The notes beneath the pieces are model-generated. The model was not told where the DNA came from, made no database searches, and saw only the letters and a list, made by a program, of their open reading frames with translations. Position numbers and translations under genes: made by a program. Positions 9,403 to 19,222 of a stretch of DNA of 64,000 bases are shown piece after piece; position 1 is the first letter of the stretch; each line of letters opens with the position of its first letter. Origin of the DNA: Lysinibacillus capsici (GTDB taxonomy: Bacteria; Bacillota; Bacilli; Bacillales_A; Planococcaceae); NCBI RefSeq assembly GCF_003367505.1, contig NZ_PXXX01000018.1, positions 284,553 to 348,552 of the forward strand, read 5' to 3'.

Positions 9403-10383
9403 TTATTTCTCCTCCAACCAACGTGCAGCATCTTTTGCATGATACGTAATGATTAAATCAGAGCCTGCACGTTTCATGCCTAATAATGTTTCAAGCACAA
9501 CTTTTTTCTCTTCAATCCAACCATTTATAGCAGCCGCTTTAATCATTGCATATTCACCTGAAACGTTATACGCAACAAGCGGTAATGGATAGTTATTTTT
9601 CATGTCTCGAATAATATCTAAATAGCTAAGGGCAGGCTTGACAATTAGGAAATCTGCGCCCTCTTCGATATCTGACTCCGCTTCACGGAATGCCTCTAGA
9701 CGATTTGATGGATCCATTTGGTAGGATTTACGATCACCAAATTGCGGAGCACCATCTGCAGCATCACGGAAAGGTCCATAGTAACTGGATGCATATTTGA
9801 CTGCATAGGACATAATCGGGATATGTTCAAAACCAGCTTCATCCAGACCAGCGCGAATTGCCGTTACAAAGCCATCCATCATATTTGATGGAGCAATGAT
9901 ATCAGCGCCAGCTTTTGCTTGTGATATCGCCGTGCGAGCTAAAACATCTAATGAAGGATCATTCAAAATTTGATCGCCCTCAATTAAGCCACAATGTCCA
10001 TGATCCGTAAATTCACATAAGCATGTATCCGCGATGACTAACAACTCAGGATGACGTGTTTTAATGAGTCGAGTCGCTTCTTGCACAATGCCATGATCAT
10101 GAAATGCACCTGTTCCAACCGCATCCTTTTCAGCTGGCAAGCCAAATAAAATAACTGCAGGAATACCTAATGCTACAACCTCATCCACCTCTGCCTCTAG
10201 TTTATCTAATGAAAATTGAAAAACGCCAGGCATTGAATGTACTTCATTTTTAATATTTTCGCCTTCTATTACAAAAATAGGATAGATCAGGTCCTCTTTA
10301 TGTAAGTATGTTTCTTTTACCATTGATCTCATCGTTGCATTGGCACGCAAACGACGGTGTCTTTGAAATTGTAGTTTTGTCAT
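9403..10383 (-). CDS. hemB: Delta-aminolevulinic acid dehydratase (porphobilinogen synthase)
   Basis: Condenses two 5-aminolevulinate molecules to porphobilinogen. 326 residues. Schiff-base lysines are K196 ([10 protein letters not shown]) and K249 ([10 protein letters not shown]). Cysteines 121, 123 and 131 ([15 protein letters not shown]) mark the zinc-dependent class. The ATG at 10383 overlaps the hemD stop (ATGA), and hemL follows directly, so the three are translationally coupled. Confidence 0.98.
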   Translation of the reverse strand: MTKLQFQRHRRLRANATMRSMVKETYLHKEDLIYPIFVIEGENIKNEVHSMPGVFQFSLDKLEAEVDEVVALGIPAVILFGLPAEKDAVGTGAFHDHGIVQEATRLIKTRHPELLVIADTCLCEFTDHGHCGLIEGDQILNDPSLDVLARTAISQAKAGADIIAPSNMMDGFVTAIRAGLDEAGFEHIPIMSYAVKYASSYYGPFRDAADGAPQFGDRKSYQMDPSNRLEAFREAESDIEEGADFLIVKPALSYLDIIRDMKNNYPLPLVAYNVSGEYAMIKAAAINGWIEEKKVVLETLLGMKRAGSDLIITYHAKDAARWLEEK

Positions 10384-11141
10384 GATTTGTCCCCTACTTT
10401 CATAATTTCTTCGATGACTGCTTGCATTGTATAAACGCTTGGCATAATATCCACAGTAGCACCGTATTGTTCAAGAGCTGCTTCCGTAATATGACCGATG
10501 GCTGCAATGCGAGCTGCTTCCCAGCCAATATGTGGAACAACTTCCATTGCATACACGTCAACTGCTGAAGGACTAGCAAAAATCACTGTAACATTTTGAT
10601 GTTGCTGGATGCAACTGACAATAACAGATGTTTGATCATGTCGTTCTATCGTTTCATAGACTGTCCATTCTTTTAATTCAAAAGGCAATCCATCCTTCAG
10701 CGTACTTTTCGCCTTTTCTCCTCGAATAAACAGACATCTCGGTTGATCACCCGCTACACTCGGAAATTCTTTAACGAAAATATCAGCACTAAATATGGAA
10801 GGCATAAAGCTCACTTGAAATCCTAAATTTTCTAATGCTGTTGTTGTTTTAGATCCAATGGAAGCTATTTTTCCTTTGAAATGACTTGCATTAAATTGAT
10901 GTCGAAGCATTTTACTAGCAAAAGCTTCTACAGCATTTTGACTAGTAAAAATCAACCAATCATATTGCTTAGCGCGGTTCAATAGTTCAGGATCCTTGCT
11001 ATCTAATCGTTCACAAGTTTCAATTAATGGGGCTACGATGGCATGTCCACCTAAAGCTGTTATATTTTCGACAATGGTTGTTGTCTTAGATGTGCCTGTT
11101 AAAAGTATGGTTTTACCCTTTAGAGGTAAATTACTGGGCAT
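10380..11141 (-). CDS. hemD: Uroporphyrinogen-III synthase
   Basis: Closes hydroxymethylbilane to uroporphyrinogen III with inversion of ring D. 253 residues with the two-domain HemD pattern: [11 protein letters not shown] near the N-terminus, then [14 protein letters not shown] around 74-88, and later [14 protein letters not shown]. HemD sequences diverge widely, so placement between hemC and hemB is the strongest evidence. The ATG at 11141 lies inside the 3' end of hemC (11-base overlap); the ribosome site is weak, suggesting coupled translation. Confidence 0.93.
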   Translation of the reverse strand: MPSNLPLKGKTILLTGTSKTTTIVENITALGGHAIVAPLIETCERLDSKDPELLNRAKQYDWLIFTSQNAVEAFASKMLRHQFNASHFKGKIASIGSKTTTALENLGFQVSFMPSIFSADIFVKEFPSVAGDQPRCLFIRGEKAKSTLKDGLPFELKEWTVYETIERHDQTSVIVSCIQQHQNVTVIFASPSAVDVYAMEVVPHIGWEAARIAAIGHITEAALEQYGATVDIMPSVYTMQAVIEEIMKVGDKS

Positions 11142-12063
11142 CTTGCTCTGCCTTTACACGCTGAATTAAATCGAAAGCTCCCTGTTTTGTTAAACTAGCA
11201 GCTAGTTCTTCTCCAATTTTTTGTGCATCTGTGCCAACTACTGTTTCCTTATACACAACAGATGCATCTGGAGCAGCAACAAGGCCTGTTAATGTAATTT
11301 CTTCCCCATTTGAAGTGGCATAACCAGCAATCGGAACTTGACAACCACCATCCATTGCAGCTAAAAATGCACGTTCTGCATGTGCTTCTTGCCAAGTGAA
11401 TGAATCAGTCAACTTACCTAATTCGGCTAAAAGCTCCGCATCATCGGCACGACATTCAATGCCAAGAGAACCTTGCGCTACAGCTGGTAGACATTGTTCG
11501 ACAGGTAAAAACTCAGTGACTACATCATCACTCCACCCAAGGCGTTTCAAACCAGCCGCTGCTAAAATAATGGCATCATATTCTTCTGTTTCAAGCTTAG
11601 CTAAGCGTGTATCAACATTTCCACGAATCCATTTAATTTCGATATCAGGACGTACTGTTAAAAGCTGAGCACTACGACGTAAAGAACTTGTCCCAACGAC
11701 TGCTCCCGCAGGAAGGTCAGCAAATTTAACATGCTCTTTCGAAATAAATGCATCACGAGCATCTTCACGTGGTGGAATACAACCAATCACTAGCCCATCT
11801 GGCAATACAGCAGGCATATCTTTCATAGAATGAACAGCAAAGTCAATTTCTTTATCGTAAAGGGCTTGTTCAATTTCTTTTACAAACAACCCTTTCCCAC
11901 CTACTTTTGAAAGCTGTACATCTAAAATTTGGTCACCTTTTGTTACAATCTCTTTTACTTCAAATTCGAATGGTGCACCAGCCGCTTTTAATTCATTAAT
12001 GAACCAATTTGTTTGCGTTAGCGCTAATTTACTTCTCCTAGAACCTACAATAATTTTTCTCAA
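11131..12063 (-). CDS. hemC: Hydroxymethylbilane synthase (porphobilinogen deaminase)
   Basis: Polymerises four porphobilinogen units into hydroxymethylbilane. 310 residues. The dipyrromethane cofactor is held by C241 in [11 protein letters not shown]. The catalytic aspartate is D82 (VHSMKDMP), and the GTSSLRR segment at 124-130 supplies substrate-binding arginines. The start is a TTG at 12063 with GGTTGGAGA upstream; the gene follows hemX by 18 bases in the same operon. Confidence 0.97.
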   Translation of the reverse strand: MRKIIVGSRRSKLALTQTNWFINELKAAGAPFEFEVKEIVTKGDQILDVQLSKVGGKGLFVKEIEQALYDKEIDFAVHSMKDMPAVLPDGLVIGCIPPREDARDAFISKEHVKFADLPAGAVVGTSSLRRSAQLLTVRPDIEIKWIRGNVDTRLAKLETEEYDAIILAAAGLKRLGWSDDVVTEFLPVEQCLPAVAQGSLGIECRADDAELLAELGKLTDSFTWQEAHAERAFLAAMDGGCQVPIAGYATSNGEEITLTGLVAAPDASVVYKETVVGTDAQKIGEELAASLTKQGAFDLIQRVKAEQDAQ

Positions 12064-12081
12064 CAGTCTCCAACCTTTCTT

Positions 12082-12909
12082 CTAATACCATAAATGGAAT
12101 CGCGATAAACTACTACCTAAGAAGAAGTTTACAACAACTAATAGATAGGCATAAATATGTACCCATGCATAAGTTGTACCTGTCAGCTTGCTTTTGCGAT
12201 TCACATATAGGATAAAACAATACAAAATTAAAATAATGAAGGACCCTATGATTTTCGCATCGAAAATCGAAAGACTCTCTAATGTTAATAGTGCCCATTC
12301 AAACCCTAATATTAAACTTATAAATAACATCGGAATTCCAATGAAAAATGAAATATTCATCCAGCTGCTTGTCTGCTGCAAGGAAGGCAATCTAGTCCAT
12401 AAATGCGACCACTTTTTCTTTTTCAGCAATCGATATAGAACGAGATACAAAATGGCAAACACAAATGTTAATGTAAAAGCTGCATAAGACAATATTGCAA
12501 ATGATATATGAATAAAAAGCATCTCTGAAATTAAAGTATCCCCGACAGCTCCTGTAGGACGTTTCGGCATAAAAGTAAATATACTAGCGAATAAAAATCC
12601 TAGTATATTAATAATAAACACAGGTAAATCCACCCTTGCTATGCAATGAAGGATAATGGATAACGTCACGAGTAACCAGGAATAAAAAAGTATTCCCTCA
12701 GACAAGGATAAAATCGGAAAACGCTTCGTTTCCACAAACGTTAAAATGATAATGGCACTTTGAATCATCCATACAAATGAAACAAGCCAAAAAGCAATGC
12801 GTCTTGCACGTACTTGCTTATAAAAATAATCAGTAAAGTAAAAAACTAGACTGATCGCATACAAGACGATCATCACTTCATAGAGCCTCGTCATGGTCAA
12901 ATCAGCCAA
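12082..12909 (-). CDS. hemX: HemX-type cytochrome c assembly (CcsA-fold) membrane protein
   Basis: 275 residues with about eight hydrophobic segments, e.g. VMIVLYAISLVFYF, AFWLVSFVWMIQSAIIIL and IIGSFIILILYCFILYV. It belongs to the CcsA/CcmC-like membrane family. HemX in B. subtilis lowers the amount of HemA; the mechanism is not fully known and cannot be read here. The start is a TTG at 12909, eight bases after AAGAAGGG. A terminator hairpin lies between hemA and this gene, so hemXCDBL may be partly independent of hemA. Confidence 0.9.
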   Translation of the reverse strand: MADLTMTRLYEVMIVLYAISLVFYFTDYFYKQVRARRIAFWLVSFVWMIQSAIIILTFVETKRFPILSLSEGILFYSWLLVTLSIILHCIARVDLPVFIINILGFLFASIFTFMPKRPTGAVGDTLISEMLFIHISFAILSYAAFTLTFVFAILYLVLYRLLKKKKWSHLWTRLPSLQQTSSWMNISFFIGIPMLFISLILGFEWALLTLESLSIFDAKIIGSFIILILYCFILYVNRKSKLTGTTYAWVHIYAYLLVVVNFFLGSSLSRFHLWY

Positions 12910-12919
12910 TAGACATCCC

Positions 12920-12965
12920 TTCTTTGTCGTGAAATTAATAAACTATTTTAGCATAGAAAACAAAA
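12920..12965 (-). promoter_or_regulatory. Possible extended -10 promoter for hemX
   Basis: After the T run of the hemA-hemX hairpin, the minus strand reads TATGCTAAAATAG, which fits an extended -10 (TGnTAAAAT). No convincing -35 element is visible. Confidence 0.35.
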
Positions 12966-12968
12966 AAA

Positions 12969-13008
12969 CGTTTTCGTATCCTTAGTTTACCATACAGATA
13001 CGAAAACG
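12969..13008 (-). terminator. Intrinsic terminator or attenuator between hemA and hemX
   Basis: A perfect 12-bp stem CGTTTTCGTATC / GATACGAAAACG with a 16-base loop is followed on the minus strand by seven T. It lies within what is a continuous operon in Bacillus. Confidence 0.85.
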
Positions 13009-13091
13009 CCTCGTGTAATATCAGTAGAAAATCCAATTGCGCGTAACACCCATGTACAATCACAGCTTTCTACGTGAGCGCAATAGATAAT

Positions 13092-14456
13092 TTAGAAAGA
13101 GTACTTTGGTTCAGTAGAAGTCTGAGATACCTGTGCGCGTTCTTTGCGCTCAAGCTCTTGCTTTGTCATCTCATGAACTTCAGCTTCCACAGCATCCTCT
13201 ATACCAAAAATTTGTTGGAATAAACGTAACTGTTCATTTGCTTTTGGAGAATTAGCCATTTCTTTAGCTTGCAAGATTGGCTCTTTTAACAATTGATTGA
13301 TAATAGATTTTGTATGTTTGCTTAAAATTTTACGTTCACGTTCCGTTAAATCTGGCATTTTATTTTCGATACTTGTCATAGTCTCTTGTTGAATACGATT
13401 TGCTTTTTTACGTAATGCTGAGATGACTGGCACTACCCCAAGAGTAGCTACCCAGTCTTTAAATTGCACAACTTCTTCGCCAATCATATTAGTAATATCA
13501 GCAGCAGCACGTTCACGCTCTGCTAAGTTCGCTTCGACAATACCTTGTAAATCATCAATATCATATAGGAAAACATTTGGTAGGTCGCCAACTCGTGGGT
13601 CAATATCACGAGGAACCGCTATATCTACCATGAATAATGGTTTTCCTTTACGTAAACGTTCCACAAATTGCATTAGCTCGTAATCAATAACATAATCAGT
13701 AGCACCTGTTGAAGTAATTAAAATATCCGCTTCTAACAAAGAACATTGTAATTCCTTCATTGATTTAGCTTCACCATGGAATTTAGCTGCTAAGCTTTCT
13801 GCTTTTTCAAATGTACGGTTAATGACAGTAACTTTCCCTACACCACTACCGTAAAGGTTCTCAATTGCAAGTTCCCCCATTTTTCCTGCACCTAAAATAG
13901 CTACATGCTTGCGTTGTAATGAGCCAAAAATTTTCTTTGCTAATTCTACGGCCGCATAGGAAACGGATACCGCATTCTCACCAATCGCTGTTTCATTATG
14001 AGCACGCTTTGCAAATGTTACTGCTTGTTTAAATAGCTGATTGTATACCGTTCCTGTTGTGCCAATCTCTTGTCCACTTAAAAAGCTTTTTTTTACTTGC
14101 CCTAAAATTTGTGTTTCACCTAGAACCATTGAATCGATTCCAGCTGTCACTTTAAATAAATGTTCGACTGCCTCATCTTCTTCACGAATCGTTAAATACG
14201 AAGAAAATGTCTCCACAGGCAAATCAAACCAGTTGGCTAAAAATTGTTTCACAAAATGACGTCCAGTATGCAATTGATCCACAACAGCATATATTTCTGT
14301 ACGATTACATGTCGAAACAATTACGTTCTCTAATATACTTTTTTGCTTTTGCAGCGCTTCCATTGCTTGTGGCAGTTCACTCTCAATGAATGATAACTTC
14401 TCACGTATTTCAACAGGCGCTGTTTTATAATTCAAGCCTACTACGATGGTATGCAT
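13092..14456 (-). CDS. hemA: Glutamyl-tRNA reductase
   Basis: Reduces glutamyl-tRNA(Glu) with NADPH to glutamate-1-semialdehyde, the committed step of the C5 haem pathway. With the ATG at 14456 (GAGGTG six bases before) it is 454 residues; the GTG at 14465 overlaps the ribosome site. The catalytic cysteine is C50 ([10 protein letters not shown]). The Rossmann motif GAGKMG lies near 188, and the C-terminal dimerisation helices follow. A PerR-box match and an extended -10 lie upstream. The C-terminal extension (about residues 430-454) is polar and low in complexity. Confidence 0.97.
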   Translation of the reverse strand: MHTIVVGLNYKTAPVEIREKLSFIESELPQAMEALQKQKSILENVIVSTCNRTEIYAVVDQLHTGRHFVKQFLANWFDLPVETFSSYLTIREEDEAVEHLFKVTAGIDSMVLGETQILGQVKKSFLSGQEIGTTGTVYNQLFKQAVTFAKRAHNETAIGENAVSVSYAAVELAKKIFGSLQRKHVAILGAGKMGELAIENLYGSGVGKVTVINRTFEKAESLAAKFHGEAKSMKELQCSLLEADILITSTGATDYVIDYELMQFVERLRKGKPLFMVDIAVPRDIDPRVGDLPNVFLYDIDDLQGIVEANLAERERAAADITNMIGEEVVQFKDWVATLGVVPVISALRKKANRIQQETMTSIENKMPDLTERERKILSKHTKSIINQLLKEPILQAKEMANSPKANEQLRLFQQIFGIEDAVEAEVHEMTKQELERKERAQVSQTSTEPKYSF

Positions 14457-14491
14457 GAATAACACCTCACACGTTCTAATTCACAAATCTC

Positions 14492-14497
14492 ATTATA
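14492..14497 (-). promoter_or_regulatory. Extended -10 element of the hemA promoter
   Basis: The minus strand reads TGCTATAAT, a perfect extended -10, about 36 bases upstream of the hemA start. The -35 region is poor. Confidence 0.55.
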
Positions 14498-14566
14498 GCA
14501 CAGTTCGACAAGAGTTCATCAATAATTTGTGAACATGTCATGAAGAACTGCAATTCGTCATCTACA

Positions 14567-14581
14567 TTAGAATTATTATAA
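14567..14581. promoter_or_regulatory. Candidate PerR box upstream of hemA
   Basis: TTAGAATTATTATAA differs at one position from the PerR consensus TTATAATTATTATAA. PerR represses the hemAXCDBL operon in B. subtilis. The box is about 110 bases upstream of the hemA start, farther than a site overlapping the visible -10, so it may act on another promoter. Confidence 0.55.
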
Positions 14582-14619
14582 ACTAAGTGTAACAAATTAT
14601 ACGTGTTGTTTCAAATTAA

Positions 14620-14649
14620 AAAACTGCCCCCATTATCGGAGGCAGTTTT
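14620..14649 (-). terminator. Intrinsic terminator of the SLH/vWA gene
   Basis: Stem AAAACTGCC / GGCAGTTTT is followed on the minus strand by TTTTTTAATTT, just after the stop at 14654. Confidence 0.85.
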
Positions 14650-14653
14650 CTCA

Positions 14654-17572
14654 TTAATTTGTTATTGTAACAGTCTTTATTGCAATCATATTTCCATCTT
14701 TATCGTATGCTATAAACTCAATCTCATCATTGACTTTAAAGTCCTGCATAGTTTGAACAGTTTTTGTTAACATATACACTTGATCACTACGCTTTTGCAA
14801 ATCAAACTGGACATCTCCACTGATTGAATTAAAACGTACATTCATCTTCGCAACGTTTTGACAGTTACCATCAACTCGAGCACTCATTGTAATATAACCT
14901 TTTCGTAGCGAAACACTTGTCTCTTCAAATAAATCTTCTGGGTTGATACAGCTTGAAGCTTGCGTTTTACATAAAATTGTATCAATTAACTTCTGGAAGA
15001 CTTGATGCAATTGCAAATTATCAATTGCATGGAAGTACGTTCCGCCCGTTTCTGAAGATAATTGCATTAAAGTAGCGTCATTTACTTGTGATTTTTTGCC
15101 CATACTTACTGTGTATACTTTGACACCTTGCTTTTTCGCTTCATTTATAACTTTTGTCATTTTTGATTTACTCGTTTTACCATCAGATACAACGACAATA
15201 GCTTTGGATGTTTTCGAATCGTTCGAGAATTTTGTTAAAGCAATATCGATGCCTGCAAAAATATCGGTTGCACCCTTATCTTTCGATGCTTTATAAAGAT
15301 CTTTTTTCAACACATTTTCTGTTGTACCTTCTCCAAGTACTGTCGCTTTTGTATTGGTTTCAATGACTATGTTATTTTTAGCCTTTAATTGATTGATTAG
15401 TTCAATCATTTTCTTCCCACGATAATTTGTTGGATCAACAGCCTTCATGGAAGAAGAATAATCCACTACATAGGCAATTTCTGTTGCTAAAGAACAAGAG
15501 TTTTTACTGAAGTATGGATTCGTAAAAATATCTTTCGTCACTGTTTTATCTTTTAAACCCTTCAAGGACGTTGCATAGCGAGGGTCTATTGGATTGACAA
15601 GTCTTGCTTCCACTTTAGATTTGCCATATATAACTGAATCAAAGTAGGCTACAGCAGTACCTGGATTCCCTGTGTTATTTAATGGATCAGAAGTGTTCGT
15701 AATGAATGAAGCTGTTTTTTCTACTCCGTCATACTTAATTTTGACTGTTCCTTGATAATCTGTAATAGGCTCTCCACCAGGACGCACTAAAGTCACCATT
15801 ACTTTTGTATAACGATCTTTTCCTGAAGGTCTTGATGCAGCATCCGCACTTTCCTTTAGGGCCTCTACTCGTTTTTTAAACGCCTCTACTTGTCCAAGTA
15901 ATTTTCCGCCTTGGTATTTTAATAATACCGTGCGGTCATAGTTACTTAAGTTAGTGAAGATCGAATAAATCTTCATAACACTGTCATAATGTTCTAATGT
16001 TAAATCTTTTTCGTCTGGCATTTCTTTCATAAGCTGAATAATGGCGCCTACTGGATTAATGTTTTCTACCTGTGAGGCAATATCATCATCAATGCCCTGA
16101 ACGCGATAAATAGGACGACCATCGTCAGCAATTAAATACATTATTTCCGTTTTAGCTGGCGTTGTAACAGAGTTCTCAAAACGTGTCTTTAAAAGTTCCT
16201 CAAATAAGTGAACAGAAATATCATAGTTTTCAAATTGAAGAATAGCATTTTCATAACCTAATGCCGGATATTTAGGATCAGATCCACCGTAACGCAAATA
16301 GATGTTTTGCACATTCCCTAAAACGTCCTTCACATTTGTTTGCTGCCCAATACTAAATAATTTTTTATCTGAATTAGAATCTAGAGGAACTGGGCTATAA
16401 ACATCAATTAAATTTTGCGTAAAGAACTCTGGAATATCTTCACTTTTTGGAAATTCAGGAATCACGCTCCCATTATCATCTGTATTTGCTGGGTCGTATA
16501 CTTGGTAATCAATACGCAATTCAGGCTGTGGTGCATAACGCACTTCTGCGTTTAGTTTCTCTCCAACTAGACACTTCATTGCTGGGTCCGTATTATTAAT
16601 CAGCTCAAAAGTTATTGTATCACGTACTGATTTAGTTAATTTTGGTGCTACCACTATAGCAGATACCGTTGAACCATCCGATTGGACAATGTCAACTGCT
16701 TCACCTGCAGTATCAACAATATTTCCGTAGGATGCCTTCACGCGGAATGAATAAGATTTATCATCAGCGATAGGATCACCATTACAAGCCTTTAAAGACA
16801 CTGTAACTAGTGTGGTATCTACATTATTTGCAATTAAATCCGGTTTTTCCACCACGATACTCTGCAATGCATTATTAACATTATTTGGTCCAGTAAAATC
16901 ATTTGAATTATCCTTTGGCTCTTCAAAATCAGCACTACTAGATCCCATAAAACCAGGTGGTAATGTAATGCTATCATTATCACGACCAGCTGGACTACGT
17001 TTTAATCCTTGTACTGCGAAAGTGCTATTTTGAACAGCACGATAGAAAAATACAGCAACATCACCCCGTGTTAGTTTTGTGGATGGATTAAAGCTAGCGA
17101 ATGTGTTTTTGCCTGTAGAGCTTGTAGATAAATCATTTGAATATAAATATTGAACTGCCTGTGGCTCATCTAAATCCAAGCCTTTAAAAGCCGCGTAAAT
17201 TTGGGCAAATTGGCCACGTGTTACAGCTTTTGTTCGATTCGTATTTACATGTGTACCATTAAATGGTAAATAAAAATCACTGTAGAAATTATAAGCAACA
17301 CTATCAATATAAGATAAAGCATAGTTACGATCTAGTTTGGCAAACATCAGAACAAGATCGCGATCTGTCACTTGATCATTTGGTAAAAAGTTACTTGCAC
17401 TATTTAAGGACATCAGGTCATTATCGACCGCCCATGAAATAGCTTTATAATTATTGCTATTTGTTGGAACATCTCTAATTGTTGTAGCTGCTTGCGTAAC
17501 AGTAGGTGTAGCTGTCATCAGTAGAAGCATGAAGCAAAGCATAGCAAGCAATGCTTTTTTTACATATGTCAT
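14654..17572 (-). CDS. Secreted SLH-domain protein with von Willebrand factor A domain
   Basis: 972 residues. A signal peptide (KKALLAMLCFMLLLMTATPTVTQA) precedes SLH-type repeats at about 30-200 (FLPNDQVTDRDLV, FNPSTKLTRGDVAVFFYRA) that bind cell-wall polysaccharide. An Ig/invasin-like segment follows at about 235-340. A vWA domain at about 690-870 has a complete MIDAS: DYSSS near 703, then the GATD and VVVSDG segments. The C-terminal beta region includes a second Cys-containing stretch (CKTQASSC). It is likely an S-layer-associated adhesin or matrix-binding protein. The start ATG follows GAAAGGATGG. It lies 18 bases after the SLH gene upstream, so they are co-transcribed. Ligand unknown. 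Confidence 0.9.
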   Translation of the reverse strand: MTYVKKALLAMLCFMLLLMTATPTVTQAATTIRDVPTNSNNYKAISWAVDNDLMSLNSASNFLPNDQVTDRDLVLMFAKLDRNYALSYIDSVAYNFYSDFYLPFNGTHVNTNRTKAVTRGQFAQIYAAFKGLDLDEPQAVQYLYSNDLSTSSTGKNTFASFNPSTKLTRGDVAVFFYRAVQNSTFAVQGLKRSPAGRDNDSITLPPGFMGSSSADFEEPKDNSNDFTGPNNVNNALQSIVVEKPDLIANNVDTTLVTVSLKACNGDPIADDKSYSFRVKASYGNIVDTAGEAVDIVQSDGSTVSAIVVAPKLTKSVRDTITFELINNTDPAMKCLVGEKLNAEVRYAPQPELRIDYQVYDPANTDDNGSVIPEFPKSEDIPEFFTQNLIDVYSPVPLDSNSDKKLFSIGQQTNVKDVLGNVQNIYLRYGGSDPKYPALGYENAILQFENYDISVHLFEELLKTRFENSVTTPAKTEIMYLIADDGRPIYRVQGIDDDIASQVENINPVGAIIQLMKEMPDEKDLTLEHYDSVMKIYSIFTNLSNYDRTVLLKYQGGKLLGQVEAFKKRVEALKESADAASRPSGKDRYTKVMVTLVRPGGEPITDYQGTVKIKYDGVEKTASFITNTSDPLNNTGNPGTAVAYFDSVIYGKSKVEARLVNPIDPRYATSLKGLKDKTVTKDIFTNPYFSKNSCSLATEIAYVVDYSSSMKAVDPTNYRGKKMIELINQLKAKNNIVIETNTKATVLGEGTTENVLKKDLYKASKDKGATDIFAGIDIALTKFSNDSKTSKAIVVVSDGKTSKSKMTKVINEAKKQGVKVYTVSMGKKSQVNDATLMQLSSETGGTYFHAIDNLQLHQVFQKLIDTILCKTQASSCINPEDLFEETSVSLRKGYITMSARVDGNCQNVAKMNVRFNSISGDVQFDLQKRSDQVYMLTKTVQTMQDFKVNDEIEFIAYDKDGNMIAIKTVTITN

Positions 17573-17590
17573 TTTTGTTCCATCCTTTCT

Positions 17591-19039
17591 TTAGTTAAAG
17601 AACAATATGTCATCACGATAGTTTTGTTTTAAGTCATCCTCTAAATATTTCAAGAATCGTTCTAAAACAACTGACGCCTCTGCACGCGTTAGCGGTTTAT
17701 TTGGATTAAAACGACCAGCAGCATCACCAATCATTAAGCCAAGTTCATTCGCTATATAGATGCCATCTCTCGCATAATTTGGAATCTGTTTGTCATCTGT
17801 AAATTTAGTTAAGTAACCAGGATCAGGTGCTCTATTTTCAAGTCCTAAGGCACGGACAAAGATAGTTGCAGCCTGTGCGCGATTAATAGCATTATCTGGC
17901 TTAAAGTAGTCAGCTGATACACCTTTGATTATCCCTTTATTTAACGCTGATTCAATATAACCGTAATCTTTGATAGAACGCTTCAAGTCTTTAAAAACAC
18001 TTGTAGTAGGTGTCTTTTTTGATTTCTTTTCTTCAAACACACGTAAATCAACCGCTTTACCAATAGCCGTCGTAAAATCAATACGTTTCATTGGTGTATT
18101 AGGAGAAAAGAAGTTACTTGAATCTGAGTAAATACCTAGAGAATAAAGTTTTTCAATTGCTTCTTTCGCATAATGGGTTGTTAAATCTCTGAATTTAGGA
18201 ATGATAAGACGTTCAATTGTCGGCATGTACTCTGTATCTAAATCAAGTGTACCTTTTTGTCCTGAAGATAGGTCGTATGTATATTCAGAAATAACATCCT
18301 TTTCACTTACGACTGCATATCCACCTTCAAAACTCCCTAAGCTACCGAGATTTTCCTCATAATTTAAAACACGTGATTTACTTGTAGATAAACGATTTTT
18401 CACATGACTTGTTTTACCATCACTATAAGAATAAACAGATTCCGTGATTTGAGTTTCTGTCGCACCCCAGAAGTTCTCATAGCCTGCATGTCGACTATCT
18501 GTTTCAATTGTTACTGTGTTTTGAACAGCATTTTTTCCTTTTCCTGTTTCAAAAGCATAGGTTTTTCTAGAAATAATATTTCCTGAGTAATAATCAGAGG
18601 CTGCACGATTATCAGTAACTGTTCCTTGTGAAAATTGATAATCGACTAAGGAATAAGTAATGGCGCCAATTGTGATTTTTTCAGTGTATTTCTTCACTTC
18701 ACCATTGGATGTTTTTTGACCAAGAACTGCATAATCCACTACATCTGATTCATAGGCAATATTTCTTGTCAATGTTGCGCCATTGCTTGCTGTTAACTTC
18801 ATGCTATACGTTTCAGTTAATTTACCTTTTGATTCTTTTTGAGCAATTTTAATATCTTTACTTGTCCCTTTAAAAATAACAGGTGTCCCTGAAAGGAACA
18901 CAGCTTCTTCATATGTATATTCGTTTTTTACAGCACCTGTTGTTTCTAATGAAGCGGCTGATGCATTGAATGGAATAGTTGTTCCAATCAAAAAGACAGC
19001 AAGGACTAGAAACATTATTTTAGATAATTTTTTTTGCAT
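17591..19039 (-). CDS. Secreted protein with three C-terminal SLH domains
   Basis: 482 residues from the ATG at 19039 (AGAGGAAA upstream). The signal peptide ends near SAASLE. A beta-rich domain of unknown type (about 35-280, many Ser/Thr/Tyr) is followed by three SLH modules at about 283-335, 345-405 and 410-470, shown by FKDL, FKPDNAINRAQAATIFVRAL and FNPNKPLTRAEASVVLERFL. It should sit on the cell wall surface. It shares a transcript with the SLH/vWA gene. The N-terminal domain has no match I recognise. Confidence 0.9.
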   Translation of the reverse strand: MQKKLSKIMFLVLAVFLIGTTIPFNASAASLETTGAVKNEYTYEEAVFLSGTPVIFKGTSKDIKIAQKESKGKLTETYSMKLTASNGATLTRNIAYESDVVDYAVLGQKTSNGEVKKYTEKITIGAITYSLVDYQFSQGTVTDNRAASDYYSGNIISRKTYAFETGKGKNAVQNTVTIETDSRHAGYENFWGATETQITESVYSYSDGKTSHVKNRLSTSKSRVLNYEENLGSLGSFEGGYAVVSEKDVISEYTYDLSSGQKGTLDLDTEYMPTIERLIIPKFRDLTTHYAKEAIEKLYSLGIYSDSSNFFSPNTPMKRIDFTTAIGKAVDLRVFEEKKSKKTPTTSVFKDLKRSIKDYGYIESALNKGIIKGVSADYFKPDNAINRAQAATIFVRALGLENRAPDPGYLTKFTDDKQIPNYARDGIYIANELGLMIGDAAGRFNPNKPLTRAEASVVLERFLKYLEDDLKQNYRDDILFFN

Positions 19040-19097
19040 TCGCTTTTCCTCTCTTTCACTGTGCATTTGCGTGCATAATGAAGCTTGTTTCTAATAT

Positions 19098-19212
19098 AAC
19101 TAAAAAATCTGCTCGTCTTGCGAATATATACACAATTTAGCCTATTCGAAGTAACTTCTTCATCTTTCGATTATGAAACATATTCGCATGGGACTCGCAG
19201 ATTTTTTAGTTT
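19098..19212. terminator. 115-base long hairpin between secreted-protein genes
   Basis: Arms 19098-19127 and 19180-19212 are nearly perfect complements (AACTAAAAAATCTGC ... GCAGATTTTTTAGTT), with a ~52-base loop. It lies between the stop of the 19223-20884 gene and the start of the SLH gene. It may terminate or attenuate transcription. Confidence 0.65.
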
Positions 19213-19222
19213 AATATTTATA

